Below are positions 9,258-18,226 of a DNA stretch of 64,000 nucleotides, piece after piece (positions within the stretch are counted from its first letter, which is position 1; the number at the start of each line of letters is the position of its first letter). The stretch lies in the NCBI GenBank assembly GCA_028868825.1, contig JAGWTU010000002.1, forward strand, positions 1 through 64,000, given 5' to 3'. Source of the DNA: Burkholderiales bacterium (GTDB lineage: Bacteria; Pseudomonadota; Gammaproteobacteria; Burkholderiales; Burkholderiaceae_C). The translations under genes and the position numbers were made by a program. Below the pieces are notes generated by a model. That model was not told the origin of the DNA. It made no database searches and worked only from the letters and a program-made list of their open reading frames with translations.

Positions 9258-10295
9258 TCAACCCAGGCTGCGCACGATGAACGGCCCGAGCCAGTTCGCC
9301 AACCCGATGGGCATGCGCCGCCAGGTCTCGATCAGCAGCTTGTACTTCGCGTTGTTCGGGTTGTTCTGCGGCACCTGGTCGTGCTTGTACAGGCAGTACT
9401 CGTAATGCAGCGGCTGCGGCTCGAAACCCCAGTTTTTCTTGAAGGAATACGAGCCCGTGCCCTGCTTGCTGCGGCCGTAGTCGAAGACCTTGAGCCCGCG
9501 CGCGCAGCTGCGCCGCATCAGTTCCCAGTACTTGAAATCGTTGCCGGCGAGATCGCGCGCGGCCTCGGCGTCGCCGGCGTAGTACGGCAGCACCTCGTCT
9601 CGAAAATAGAAGCTGAGCACGCTGCTGATGACGGCGCCGTCGGGGGCGCAGACGGTGAGCACCTCGCAGTCGTCGCCGAACTCGGCGCGCAGCGCCTCGA
9701 AATAGCGCTTGGGCATCGCCGGCGTGCCGTGGCGGTGGACGTTGTCGGCGTAGACGGCGAAGAAGCGCTCGACGCCGGGATCGACGGTGGCGGTGAGGCC
9801 GTTCTTGATGCCCTTGCGCACCATTGCCCGCTGCTTGCGCGGGATGGCGAGCAAGTTCGCCTCCTCGTCGGGCAGGATCTCCTTGCGGAAGGTGACGTAG
9901 AGGTCCTGCTCGGGCCAGTCGGGTTGCGTGCGCAGGAGATTGCGCAGCTCGAGATGATCGACGCGCAGCGCGCGCGCCAGGCGCTGCGCCTCGGCCAGCA
10001 GCAACTCGGCGCTGGCCGCGTCGTCGGCGACGACGCCGCCGTAGACCGCGAACGGCAGGCTCGCCAGCGAGTTGCCGAACAGCAGGCTCTTGACATGCGC
10101 CAGCGGCAGCACGCCGGTGATGCGACCGGCCTCCTCGGTATAGAGGTAATGGCAGGCGTGGCGGAAGGCGCGGCCGAGCACGCGCTGCCAGCCGGCGCGG
10201 TGGAAGAACGTGGCCTGCGGATGGGCGAGGATGTAGGCGTCCCACGCCGCGTTGGCGGCGCGGTCGTCGGGCGCGAGGATTTTGAGTTGGGGCAC
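9258..10295 (-). CDS. FemAB family XrtA/PEP-CTERM-associated protein
   Basis: A 345-residue GNAT-fold protein of the FemAB/BioF2 type regularly found beside exosortase A. FemAB enzymes transfer aminoacyl groups from tRNA, but no substrate is known for this subfamily. Visible signatures are HPQATFFHRAGWQRVLG, VDHLELRN, AIPRKQRAMVRKGIKNGL, YADNVHRHGTPAMPKRYFEAL and DYGRSKQGTGSYSFKKNWGF, the last a hallmark of the group. The start is GTG 10295, which aligns with family N-termini. It is 9 bases after the deacetylase stop and immediately precedes xrtA, so co-expression is likely. Confidence 0.88.
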   Translation of the reverse strand: MPQLKILAPDDRAANAAWDAYILAHPQATFFHRAGWQRVLGRAFRHACHYLYTEEAGRITGVLPLAHVKSLLFGNSLASLPFAVYGGVVADDAASAELLLAEAQRLARALRVDHLELRNLLRTQPDWPEQDLYVTFRKEILPDEEANLLAIPRKQRAMVRKGIKNGLTATVDPGVERFFAVYADNVHRHGTPAMPKRYFEALRAEFGDDCEVLTVCAPDGAVISSVLSFYFRDEVLPYYAGDAEAARDLAGNDFKYWELMRRSCARGLKVFDYGRSKQGTGSYSFKKNWGFEPQPLHYEYCLYKHDQVPQNNPNNAKYKLLIETWRRMPIGLANWLGPFIVRSLG

Positions 10296-10304
10296 GGGGC
10301 GTGA

Positions 10305-11183
10305 TCAGACCGCAGTTTCGGCGGGGCGCGACGTCCCCGCTCGATTCAAGCCGAGAAAAATGTCATCCATTCGGCCCCAACGGAAGTCCGCGAGCAGTTG
10401 TTGCAGGCGGCCGTCCATGCGTTCGATGTTCACGTAGTGCCGGAACCTGGTGCGCGCGTCGATGCCGGGGATGCGCGGTTGGCCCGGATCGATCTCCCAG
10501 GGATGGAAATAGAAGATCGCGCTTTGCCGGTCCTGCCGGTTCACCTGGCGGATCATCCAGCGCGAGACCGGGTACGGCAGCAGCCTGAAATAGCCGCCGC
10601 CGCTCGAGGGCAGGTTGCGGCCGGCCAGGCGCAGCGTCGTCACCGGCACTTCGAGCAGGCCGGTGGCGACCTCGTGCGCAAAGCGCGGCGCGTCGGGCAT
10701 GCCGTAATGGTCGTGGCGGATCGGGTAGATGCTGCTGCTGTAGCGGTAGCCGGCGCGGGCCAGCACGTCGAAGGCCCAGAGGTTGCCGGTGCCGATCGAG
10801 AAGCTCGGCGCGCGGTAGCCGAGCACGGGACGGCCGGCGATGTCCTCGAGCAGCTTCTTCGCGCGCTCGACGTCGGCGAGGAAGGCCGCCTCGTCGAGAT
10901 CGCTGGCGCGCTCGTGGCCATAGCCGTGGCTGGCGAGTTCGTGGCCGCCGTCGACGATGGCGCGCACGAGCTGCGGATAGCGCTCGGCGATCCAGCCCAG
11001 CGTGAAGAAGGTGGCGCGGGTGTCGGCGGCGGCGAGCAGGCCGAGGATGCGCTGGACATTGCGCTCGACGCGGCATTCGCGCCGCTCCCAGTCGTCGCGC
11101 CGGATGTAGGGGGCGAAGGCCGAGACCTGGAAATAGTCCTCGACATCGATCGTCAAGGCGTTGGTGATCGCGGGGGCGAGCAT
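10305..11183 (-). CDS. XrtA-associated polysaccharide deacetylase
   Basis: A 292-residue NodB-homology carbohydrate esterase, the variant (DUF3473 tail) found in exosortase A loci. It removes N- or O-acetyl groups from the polysaccharide or its precursor. TIDVEDYF gives the catalytic and metal Asp residues, ASHGYGH carries the metal-binding HxxxH, then YRAPSFSIG and the C-terminal FYFHPWEIDPGQPRI. No signal peptide is seen, so it may act in the cytoplasm or use another route. ATG 11183 overlaps the downstream end of the wecB remnant by about 8 bases' distance, keeping the operon continuous. Confidence 0.9.
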   Translation of the reverse strand: MLAPAITNALTIDVEDYFQVSAFAPYIRRDDWERRECRVERNVQRILGLLAAADTRATFFTLGWIAERYPQLVRAIVDGGHELASHGYGHERASDLDEAAFLADVERAKKLLEDIAGRPVLGYRAPSFSIGTGNLWAFDVLARAGYRYSSSIYPIRHDHYGMPDAPRFAHEVATGLLEVPVTTLRLAGRNLPSSGGGYFRLLPYPVSRWMIRQVNRQDRQSAIFYFHPWEIDPGQPRIPGIDARTRFRHYVNIERMDGRLQQLLADFRWGRMDDIFLGLNRAGTSRPAETAV

Positions 11184-11190
11184 GGTCGGG

Positions 11191-12054
11191 TCAATCGGTC
11201 TTGGCGCCGAGCCACTGCCCAAGGTCGTCGGCGATGCGGTCGGCGGCATGGCCGTCCCAGAGGTCCGGCACGCGGCCGCGCTTGCCGCGGCCGGCGAGGA
11301 TGGCTTCGCCGGCGTCGAGGATGGCGCGACGCTCGCGACCGACCACGAGGTTGGTCCCCTGCTCGACGGTGATCGGGCGTTCGGTGTTCTCGCGCGGCGG
11401 CAGCAGGACGATACGCCGCGGGTCGATCCGCTCCATGGGGCCGAAGCGCTCGATGTTCGAGCGCGTGCGCGGATGCAGCGCGAAGATCCGCAGCAGGCGC
11501 GAGGCGACCTCGCCGGGAACGCCGAGCAGCGATGCGAGCGTGTCGCGGTCGTCGATGTTCGACGGTCGGTGCATCGTGACGACGCCGTAGCCGGCGGCAC
11601 CGCCGATCAGCGCCGGGTCGGCGCCACGCGCGCGCAGCATCTCGGCCGCGCTGCGCGCCTTGCCACGGGCGGCGAGCAGCGAATCGATCATCACGTTGCC
11701 GGTGAAGCGGATGCGCGCCACATCGACGCCCTCGCGCAGCAGATGGGTCCCGGCGCTGCGCTCGGTCGTGTGGAGACGGTAGGCGACCCGTCGGTGAGGG
11801 CGCGGTTGAGCTCCTCGGGCATGCGCCGGTCGCCGCTGCGCAGTCCGGCCTCGACATGGGCCACCGGCACCGGCTTCTTCACCGCCACCAGCGGTACAGG
11901 CGAGGGTCGAATTGACGTCGCCGCCGACGACCACGCAGGCAGGGCGGTGCGGGCCCAGCGCCGGCATCGAGCGCACCTCGAGGGCGCGCAGGATGGGCGC
12001 CAACTTCATGAAATTGGGGTGGGCACCGACGGCGCGGAGGATCGGCGCCGTCAC
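11191..12054 (-). pseudogene. wecB: UDP-N-acetylglucosamine 2-epimerase, degraded (deletions and frameshifts)
   Basis: Clear WecB homology but broken. From GTG 12054 (GTGA overlap with the ATPase stop) it reads [20 protein letters not shown], then jumps to [17 protein letters not shown], losing roughly 60-70 codons including the HTGQHYD region. A +1 shift near 11892 moves [20 protein letters not shown] into another frame. A -1 shift near 11785 returns to [16 protein letters not shown]. Finally RIVLLPP runs straight into RENTERPITVEQG, losing about 35 codons that should contain the DSGGIQEE sugar-nucleotide site. Only 288 codons remain of about 375. It should make no active epimerase. Intact XrtA loci usually carry this gene in the same place. 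Confidence 0.88.
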
Positions 12055-13160
12055 GGCTGCGGCTCTTCGGGCTTCCTCAACGCGCCGACCAGCTTCTGCA
12101 GCAGCGCCAGCGTTTCGAGGTTGCTGCGTTCCAGCCGCAGCAGGCTGCGCTCGAGCCGCTGCAACTGGTCGCCGCGCTGGTCCGCCGTCAGCGCCGCGAG
12201 CTGGGCCGACATGGCGCTGGCATCGGCCGCGTCGAGCTGGGCCGAGGAGAGGTCGACGTCGAGCGCGTCGATGACTTCGCTGCCGCCGACGCGGCTCGCG
12301 CTGGCGCCGTTGGCCAGGCGCTTGGCGGCGTTGGCGTTGCTCGGCACGGCCGATTCCTGCGCGAACTCCTGCACCACCTCGGCCACGTCGGCCGTCGTCA
12401 GGTGCGTGCGGCCGCCGAGGAAACCGAGCAGCAGCAGCCGGTCGCAGACCGAGTTGATGCGGCGCGGGATGCCGCCGCTGGCGGCGTGGATCGCCGCGTA
12501 GGCCTCGGGCTCGAAGGTCGGCTTGTCCTTGGCGCCGGCGCATTTGAGCCGGTGCTCGATGTAGGCGCGCGTCTCGTCCTCGGCCAGCGGCCCGATGTGG
12601 CAGGTGGCCGAGACGCGCTGGCGGAACTGCTCCATCTCCGGGCGCTGCAGGATCTCGCGGAACTCGGGCTGGCCGACGAGGAAGCTCTGCAGCAGGGCCT
12701 GGTTGCCGAACTGGAAATTCGAGAGCATGCGCAGTTCCTCGACCGCCTTGGGCGTGAGGTTCTGCGCCTCGTCGACGATGAGCAGGCAACGCTTGCCCTT
12801 GCTCGTCTGGCTGATCAGGAAGGCTTCGAGCGTGATCAGCAGCTCGGACTTCGGCACGTCCTTGACGCGGAAGCCGAAGGCCGCACCGACCATGCGCAGC
12901 GTGTCCTCGGCGCCAAGCTGGGTGGTCACGAGATGGCCGGTGACGACGTTGCTGCCGTGCAGGCCGTCGATGAGCGAGCGCAGCACGGTCGTCTTGCCGG
13001 CGCCGATGTCGCCGGTGATGACGATGAAGCCCTCGTTGCGCGAGACGCCGTATTCGAGATAGGCCTTGGCGCGCCGGTGCTGCTTGCTGCCGAAGAAGAA
13101 GGCCGGATCGGGATTGAGCTGGAAAGGCTTGCTGGTCAGCCCGTAGAAAGCTTCGTACAT
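12051..13160 (-). CDS. XrtA/PEP-CTERM-associated AAA ATPase
   Basis: A 369-residue ExeA/GspA-like AAA ATPase typical of exosortase A loci. It starts MYEAFYGLTSKPFQLNPDPAF, as the family does. Walker A is GDIGAGKTT at residues 50-58 and Walker B LLIVDEAQ at 126-133, followed by NLTPKAVEELRMLSNFQ and a winged-helix-like region with GGIPRRINSVCDRLLLLGF. The last 70 residues are probably coiled coil (LTADQRGDQLQRLERSLLRL). It likely provides energy or assembly control to the export complex; its exact task is not established. GTGA overlap ties it to the wecB remnant downstream, and 3 bases separate it from the outer-membrane gene upstream. Confidence 0.9.
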   Translation of the reverse strand: MYEAFYGLTSKPFQLNPDPAFFFGSKQHRRAKAYLEYGVSRNEGFIVITGDIGAGKTTVLRSLIDGLHGSNVVTGHLVTTQLGAEDTLRMVGAAFGFRVKDVPKSELLITLEAFLISQTSKGKRCLLIVDEAQNLTPKAVEELRMLSNFQFGNQALLQSFLVGQPEFREILQRPEMEQFRQRVSATCHIGPLAEDETRAYIEHRLKCAGAKDKPTFEPEAYAAIHAASGGIPRRINSVCDRLLLLGFLGGRTHLTTADVAEVVQEFAQESAVPSNANAAKRLANGASASRVGGSEVIDALDVDLSSAQLDAADASAMSAQLAALTADQRGDQLQRLERSLLRLERSNLETLALLQKLVGALRKPEEPQP

Positions 13161-13163
13161 GGT

Positions 13164-14696
13164 TCAGTACCGCAGGCTGAGCGAGCCGATGACGGCCGAC
13201 TCTTCATAAGGGGTGATCGCGCTGGCGTAGTTCGTGTGCCGCAGGCCCAGCGAATAGCCGAGGAAGCGGTTCAGGCTGCCGGTCCACACGAGGTTGGCAT
13301 TGCGCTGCCGGCTCGAGGGTTGGACCACCGTCGCCAGCGTGCGCAACTGGCTCAGCGACAGCGTGAGCGAGGCCGTTTCACTGAGGCGCTGTGAGATGGC
13401 GAGGGTTTCACCGTCCTGGCGCACCTGCTTGTTATTGGCCAGATCACCAGCCGTCGGCGCCCCCGCATTGACGAGGTGGGTGCCATTACGGAAGAGGCTC
13501 AGCGTCACCGTCGTGCGCAATCCGCTCACGGCCACCGAGAGGTTCTGCGAGCGCTGGATCGTTGTTCCGGAGGCCAGGAACCCGCCGAGCTGCTGGTTCG
13601 GGTCGAGCGCCGGATTGGCGGCGAAATACGCCTGGGCCTGCTGCTGGCAGGTCAGTGCGTCGAGGCCTTGCGCGAGGCAGATGTTGTAGAGGAGGTCGTA
13701 GAACGTCAGCGGTTTCGCGTTCGCCCCCAGCGTCGCCGGGTTGCCGTTGATGCCCGAGGTGTCGACGTAGCTCCACACCGAGCGCTGCATCCGATGGCGC
13801 AGCGTGATCGTGTGCGAACGGCCATAGAAGGTCTTGTTGTCCTGGAGCAGGACGTCAGTGCGATCGGTCGGGTGCCACTCGACGCCCCAGCCCCAGGTGT
13901 CGAACGACTGCGTCGTGCCGGTGAGCGCGTCGGTGCGGTCGCGGCCGGCCTGCAGCGACAGCTTCAGGTCGTAATCGACGAAATAGTCGCCCGACAGCAC
14001 CAAGGGCTGGTCGTGCGTCTTGCCGCCCAACTTGTAAGTAGTGGTCTGCTGACTGAGTTGCAGGCCCCAGCCGAGATTGCCGCTGCGGCCGCCGAAGGCG
14101 AGGTTGCCACCATAGCTGTCGTAACTGCCCAGCGGCGTCGCCTTGGCCCGCGTCGTCGAGCCGTTGAGCCCCAGGCTCACGTTGGCATAGCCGGCGATGT
14201 TGCCGTTGAGCGTCGGCGCCACGCTCAGGTTCGAGACCTGGGTGCGGTTGGTGTTGACGACATCGTTGGATCCCGACTGCACGCCATAGGCCGATATCGA
14301 TTGCTGGGCGATCGAGCCGACCGTCTTCATCGAGAAGTGATCGTCGAATCCGCGCGCGACGAACGAGGTGTCGAGGTAGTGCTGGACCGTGTTGAGCCGC
14401 GGCGCGCGGGCGTAGCTGAGCGCGGCCAGCGCGTAGTACAGCGTGCCGTCGAGCCTGGCCGTGTGACTGTTGATGCGCAGCCCGGGCGAGAGCTGGGTCA
14501 CGAGGTCGGCCTGCGCCGGCACCCGCGTCAGGTCACGGTTGTTGGTCAGCGTTTCCTGAATCGTCAGGGAGGGCGCGATCGAGAAGCCGGGCTTCGCGAC
14601 TGCGTCCTGCGCCCGTGCCGCCGGCGCGGCGACCAGGGCCGCACCGAGCCAGGCCGTCGCACGCGCGACGGCGATCGGACGGGCACCGATCCTCAT
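13164..14696 (-). CDS. PEP-CTERM system-associated outer-membrane beta-barrel protein
   Basis: A 510-residue secreted protein of the family called PEP-CTERM system-associated outer-membrane protein (TIGR03016 type). ATG 14696 gives a signal peptide ending in AAPAARAQ; an in-frame TTG at 14714 is a weaker alternative. After it come alternating amphipathic strands (SLTIQETLTNNRDLTR, DGTLYYALAALSYARAP, LSLQAGRDRT) and a C-terminal SLSLRY aromatic end, consistent with a barrel. It contains two Cys separated by 11 residues in NICLAQGLDALTCQQQ. It may form the outer-membrane pore of the polysaccharide exporter. It starts 19 bases after the autokinase stop. Confidence 0.85.
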   Translation of the reverse strand: MRIGARPIAVARATAWLGAALVAAPAARAQDAVAKPGFSIAPSLTIQETLTNNRDLTRVPAQADLVTQLSPGLRINSHTARLDGTLYYALAALSYARAPRLNTVQHYLDTSFVARGFDDHFSMKTVGSIAQQSISAYGVQSGSNDVVNTNRTQVSNLSVAPTLNGNIAGYANVSLGLNGSTTRAKATPLGSYDSYGGNLAFGGRSGNLGWGLQLSQQTTTYKLGGKTHDQPLVLSGDYFVDYDLKLSLQAGRDRTDALTGTTQSFDTWGWGVEWHPTDRTDVLLQDNKTFYGRSHTITLRHRMQRSVWSYVDTSGINGNPATLGANAKPLTFYDLLYNICLAQGLDALTCQQQAQAYFAANPALDPNQQLGGFLASGTTIQRSQNLSVAVSGLRTTVTLSLFRNGTHLVNAGAPTAGDLANNKQVRQDGETLAISQRLSETASLTLSLSQLRTLATVVQPSSRQRNANLVWTGSLNRFLGYSLGLRHTNYASAITPYEESAVIGSLSLRY

Positions 14697-14714
14697 GAAT
14701 CGTGGCGGCACCAA

Positions 14715-15689
14715 TCAGCGCCGCTCTTCGGCGGCGCCGGCCGGCGTGCCGCCTTCGGGTGTCGCGGCGGCATCGCCACCGTAGCCGTATCCATAGCCGT
14801 ATCCGTAGCCATAGCCATAGCCGTAGCCGTAGGCCTTGCCGTCGAGGCGGGCCTTGTTCAGCACCAGCATGCGCACCGGGCAGGACTCGATCGTGTCCAG
14901 CGCCTGACGCGTCGCCGACTGCGGCGTCTTGCCGGCGGCGACGACGACGACGATCTGTCCCATGTTCGTCGCCAGCACACGCGATTCGGTCGTCAGCAGC
15001 AGCGGCGGCGAATCGAAGATGATGATGCGGTCGGGGTAGCGCGTGGCCATGTTGTCGAGCAAGGCGCGCATCGCGTCGCTGGCCAGCAGTTCGGTCGCCT
15101 TGGGGTGTGGCGTGCCCGCCGGCAGCAGCGTCAGCTTCTCGACGTTCGTGCGCAGCATGACCTCGGAGAGATCGGCCTTGCCTTCGAGCACTTCGAGCAG
15201 GCCCGGGCCCGCCGGCAGGCCGAGCGTGCGCAGCACCGAGGGCCGCGCGACGTCGGCGTCGACCAGCATCACCGTGTGGTCGAGTTCGGACGCGATGCTC
15301 ATCGCCAGGTTGACCGAGGTGAAGGTCTTGCCCTCGCCGGCCATCGCGCTGGTGATCATGATCAAGTTGCCATGGGTGACCGTGGCCGCGCCGCGCCCGA
15401 GCGCGTTGGCGATCAGCGGCCGCTTGATGACCCGGTATTGGTCGGCGATCGCGCTGCGCGGCGCATTCGGGGTCACGATGCCCGCGGCCAGCAGTGCGTC
15501 GAGATCGAGTTCGACGCGCCGCGACTGGCTCGGCGCGTCCGCCGCCGGCGGCACCGGCAACGGCCGGGGCGCGGCAGCGACGGCAGGCGCGGCCACGGGC
15601 CCGCCGTCGACCTCGGGTTCGGGTATCGCGACACCGGCCTGGCGCAGTTGCTCCAGCCGTTGTGCCGCCTGTTCGATCAAGCTGCTCAT
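14715..15689 (-). CDS. XrtA-associated tyrosine autokinase
   Basis: A 324-residue cytoplasmic BY-kinase (CpsD/Wzc catalytic domain type) that, with the chain-length protein encoded just upstream, controls polymer length and export. Walker A is SAMAGEGKT (residues 114-122), Walker A-prime VMLVDADVARPS (140-151) and Walker B IIFDSPPLL. The N-terminal 60 residues are an Ala/Pro-rich linker. The C-terminal tyrosine cluster, normally the autophosphorylation site, is a perfect (Tyr-Gly)9 run. Kinase and membrane partner are separate proteins, as in Gram-positive systems and XrtA loci. ATG 15689 lies 11 bases past the chain-length stop. Confidence 0.92.
   Translation of the reverse strand: MSSLIEQAAQRLEQLRQAGVAIPEPEVDGGPVAAPAVAAAPRPLPVPPAADAPSQSRRVELDLDALLAAGIVTPNAPRSAIADQYRVIKRPLIANALGRGAATVTHGNLIMITSAMAGEGKTFTSVNLAMSIASELDHTVMLVDADVARPSVLRTLGLPAGPGLLEVLEGKADLSEVMLRTNVEKLTLLPAGTPHPKATELLASDAMRALLDNMATRYPDRIIIFDSPPLLLTTESRVLATNMGQIVVVVAAGKTPQSATRQALDTIESCPVRMLVLNKARLDGKAYGYGYGYGYGYGYGYGYGGDAAATPEGGTPAGAAEERR
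14778..14831 (-). repeat. 54-base Tyr-Gly codon repeat in the autokinase tail
   Basis: Nine consecutive Tyr-Gly dipeptides are encoded by a 6-base repeat with mixed third positions (TAC/TAT, GGC/GGA/GGT). Mixed synonymous codons suggest the repeat is kept for its protein sequence rather than being a fresh slippage product. Copy number could still vary between strains. Confidence 0.9.
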
Positions 15690-15699
15690 AGTCCTTGCC

Positions 15700-17286
15700 T
15701 CACCCTGCCCGGCGCGCGATCAGGGCCAGCGCCACCATGCCCAATGCAAACAGGCCGACCAGCCCGCCCGACGCGCCGGCGAACCACAGCGTGCCCAGCC
15801 GTTCACGGCGGCGCTCGACATCGTTGATGACCATCGACACCACGCCCAGCAGCGGCAGCCCGGTGACCGTGCGCAATTCGTCGCCGTCGCTGAATACCGG
15901 CATGAGCTGACAGGCGGCGAATGCGATGCCCAGCCCCGCGGCCAGTGCCGCGACGAGTGCGATCGGCAGCAGCAGCAGCCGGTTCGGCGCCACCGGCTGC
16001 GGCGTCACGCGCGGCGGATCGATTAGGCGGAAGTCGGCCACGCCGGCTGCGACCTCGAGTTCGCCTGACATCACCGCCGATTGCTGGCGGGCGACGAGGT
16101 CCTGGTAGTTCTTCTTCGTGACTTCGTAGTCGCGGTTGAGCTGCGCGGCCTCGGCTTCGATCTGCGGCGCGGTCTTCAGCGAACTGCGCGCCTGGGCCAG
16201 GCGGCCGCTGTACTCGGCCACGCGCGCCTTCAGCGCCGCGACCTTGACCTCGGCCGTGGCTTGCAGGCGGCTGAGTTCCTGCGTCGCCAGGCTGGCGTTG
16301 CTGCCGGTGCCGCCGACCTGCGGCGTCGCCAACGCGGTCTTGCGCAGCTGCACGACTTCCTTGCGCTTCTGCTCCTCCAGTTCCTTGATCAGCCGCTTGG
16401 CGGCGATGATGTCGGGATGCTGGTCGGTGTAGCGCTGCTGAAGCGAATCGAGATTGCGCTTCTGGGCCTCGATGCGGGCGTCGATCTCGGGAGTGGCCAC
16501 CGAAATCTCGGACTCCTGCAGCAGGCTGTCCGTGACGGCACTGCTGCCGGACGGGTTCTTGCCGGCGGCGAGCTGGGCCTTGGCCGCAGCGCTCTCGTTT
16601 TCAGCTTCCCGCAGTTCAAGCTGCGCCTGCTGAAGCTGCGCCGCTATCTCGCCTACGCGGGAGGCGGCATCCTTGCCATCGCTGGCCTGCATGTCGATAT
16701 TGCGGAGCCTGAACTCCTTCATCCGCGATTCGGCTTCCTGCAGCTTGGCTTCGTACTGCTTGATCTGCTCGCTGAGGAAGGTCTTCGCGGAATCGTTGTC
16801 CTTGCGGCTCGCGCCCAGGCCCGACTCGATGAAGATGGAGACCAGCGACTGCACGACCTTCTTCGCCTTCTCGCGGTCCGAGTCGCGGTACTCGAGCGAA
16901 TAGAGGTTGTCGCGGCCGGTGTTCTTGATCGCGATCTGCTTCATCAGCATATCGATCAACGCGTCCTGATCGGCGCGCGTGCTCGCCTTCAGGTCCAGGT
17001 CGGACATGCGCACCAGCTTCTCGAGATTGGGTCGGCTGATCAGCGTGCGGCTGAGCATGCCGATCTGCTGCTCGACGTTGGGCTGCACCGTCAAGCCGGC
17101 CATCAGCGGCTTGAGGATGGACTGCGTGTCGACGTAGATGCGGGCCGAGGCCTCGTACTGGTCCGGGATGCGCGAGACGATGATGACGCCGATGACGGCA
17201 ACGACCCAGGCGGCGATGACGCCGGTCCAGCGAAACCGCCACATCCCGCGCATGACGGTGAGGGCTTGGCGAACGATGTCTTCCAT
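15700..17286 (-). CDS. XrtA system polysaccharide chain-length determinant
   Basis: A 528-residue Wzz/GumC-type inner-membrane protein that sets polymer length and partners the autokinase. A transmembrane segment lies at about residues 19-42 (WTGVIAAWVVAVIGVIIVS). The Wzz domain follows (IPDQYEASARIYVDTQSILK), then a long periplasmic coiled coil to about residue 400, with PPRVTPQPVAPNRLL, a second hydrophobic helix (LLLPIALVAALAAGLGIAFA) and a third at the C-terminus. The length and the extra helices fit the XrtA-specific subfamily. ATG 17286 lies 42 bases after the export lipoprotein gene's stop. Confidence 0.92.
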   Translation of the reverse strand: MEDIVRQALTVMRGMWRFRWTGVIAAWVVAVIGVIIVSRIPDQYEASARIYVDTQSILKPLMAGLTVQPNVEQQIGMLSRTLISRPNLEKLVRMSDLDLKASTRADQDALIDMLMKQIAIKNTGRDNLYSLEYRDSDREKAKKVVQSLVSIFIESGLGASRKDNDSAKTFLSEQIKQYEAKLQEAESRMKEFRLRNIDMQASDGKDAASRVGEIAAQLQQAQLELREAENESAAAKAQLAAGKNPSGSSAVTDSLLQESEISVATPEIDARIEAQKRNLDSLQQRYTDQHPDIIAAKRLIKELEEQKRKEVVQLRKTALATPQVGGTGSNASLATQELSRLQATAEVKVAALKARVAEYSGRLAQARSSLKTAPQIEAEAAQLNRDYEVTKKNYQDLVARQQSAVMSGELEVAAGVADFRLIDPPRVTPQPVAPNRLLLLPIALVAALAAGLGIAFAACQLMPVFSDGDELRTVTGLPLLGVVSMVINDVERRRERLGTLWFAGASGGLVGLFALGMVALALIARRAG

Positions 17287-17328
17287 GCTCGATCCCGATA
17301 CAGTGGCTGGGCGTCGACCGGCGCCGCG

Positions 17329-17955
17329 TCAGAAATAGCTCTGGGGGATGACCAGGATGTCGCCCGGCTTCATGTCGACGTTGGCCGACATGTCACCGCC
17401 GCGGATGAGGTCGCGCAGGCGCACCGAGTACTGCTTGTTCTGGTCCGAGGTGCGCAGGATCGTGGCGCTGTTGCCGGCCGCGAAGTCGGTCAGCCCGCCG
17501 ACGGCGATCATCACGTCGAGCAGCGTCATGCGGTTCTTGTACGGCAGGGCCTGCGGCTTGGCGGCGGCGCCGACGACACGGATCTGCTCGCTGTACGGGC
17601 CGACGAAACTCGTCACCAGCACGGTGACGACGGGGTCGCGCACGTATTTGCCGAGCACCTGTTCGAGGTCGCGCGCCAGTTGCACCGAGGTCTTGCCCTG
17701 GGCCACGAGTTCGTCGACCAGCGGTGCGGCGACCTTGCCGTCGGGTCGTACCGGCACGACCATCGACAGCTCCGGATTGCGCCAGACGATGATGTTGACC
17801 GTGTCGCCCGGGCCGATGACGTAGCTGTAGGCCGAGGTATCGACGGTCGTCGGCGCCGGCGGATAGGCGTGGGTCGCGCAGCCGGCGGCCAGGACGGCGA
17901 CCAGCAGCGCAGCGACAGCCAGGCGAAGCTTGCGGGGCAACATGTTGAACATCAT
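17329..17955 (-). CDS. XrtA exopolysaccharide export lipoprotein (Wza-like)
   Basis: A 208-residue polysaccharide export protein. The lipoprotein signal ends in LAAGC (Cys26), so it should be anchored in the outer membrane. The Poly_export domain has SYVIGPGDTVNIIVWRNPEL and the SLBB-type part has GVGGL-like MTLLDVMIAVGGLTDFAAG, ending GDILVIPQSYF. It is shorter than Wza and lacks its extra domains, as usual for XrtA systems. It is the first gene of the long minus-strand operon. ATG 17955 is used; ATG 17952 and ATG 17943 are also in frame. The 271-base gap upstream is shared with the divergent gene at 18227 and should hold both promoters, though I found no convincing motif. Confidence 0.92.
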   Translation of the reverse strand: MMFNMLPRKLRLAVAALLVAVLAAGCATHAYPPAPTTVDTSAYSYVIGPGDTVNIIVWRNPELSMVVPVRPDGKVAAPLVDELVAQGKTSVQLARDLEQVLGKYVRDPVVTVLVTSFVGPYSEQIRVVGAAAKPQALPYKNRMTLLDVMIAVGGLTDFAAGNSATILRTSDQNKQYSVRLRDLIRGGDMSANVDMKPGDILVIPQSYF

Positions 17956-18226
17956 CGACGTGTTCCGTTAGGGTATGAAGACTGGGCAGGCGGGGCCGGC
18001 AGCGCAGGAGCGGGCCACGACGGCAGGCCAGGCTGGGCAGGCACGGCGACCTCGGATTCTGGACCGGGTCGATGATGGCACAGGATTTCGACACCCTCAC
18101 TGCGCTGCGACACCCCTTGCGGCCCTCGGCGGCCATTTGTCACGCGGGGATCGCGACCGCCGCGCCGGCGCCGCCGGTATACAGTGCCCCATACCCCGTC
18201 ACGGGGATTGGAGGTCCGGAGGGGTC

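Noticed and set aside
11191..12054. Calling the wecB region a functional short epimerase because one frame stays open
   Set aside because: About 40 residues in the middle read correctly only in another frame and two conserved blocks are missing.
18076..18091. TGGCAC in the gap before the PP-loop gene as a sigma-54 site
   Set aside because: The -12 position reads CG instead of GC, so the essential element is missing.
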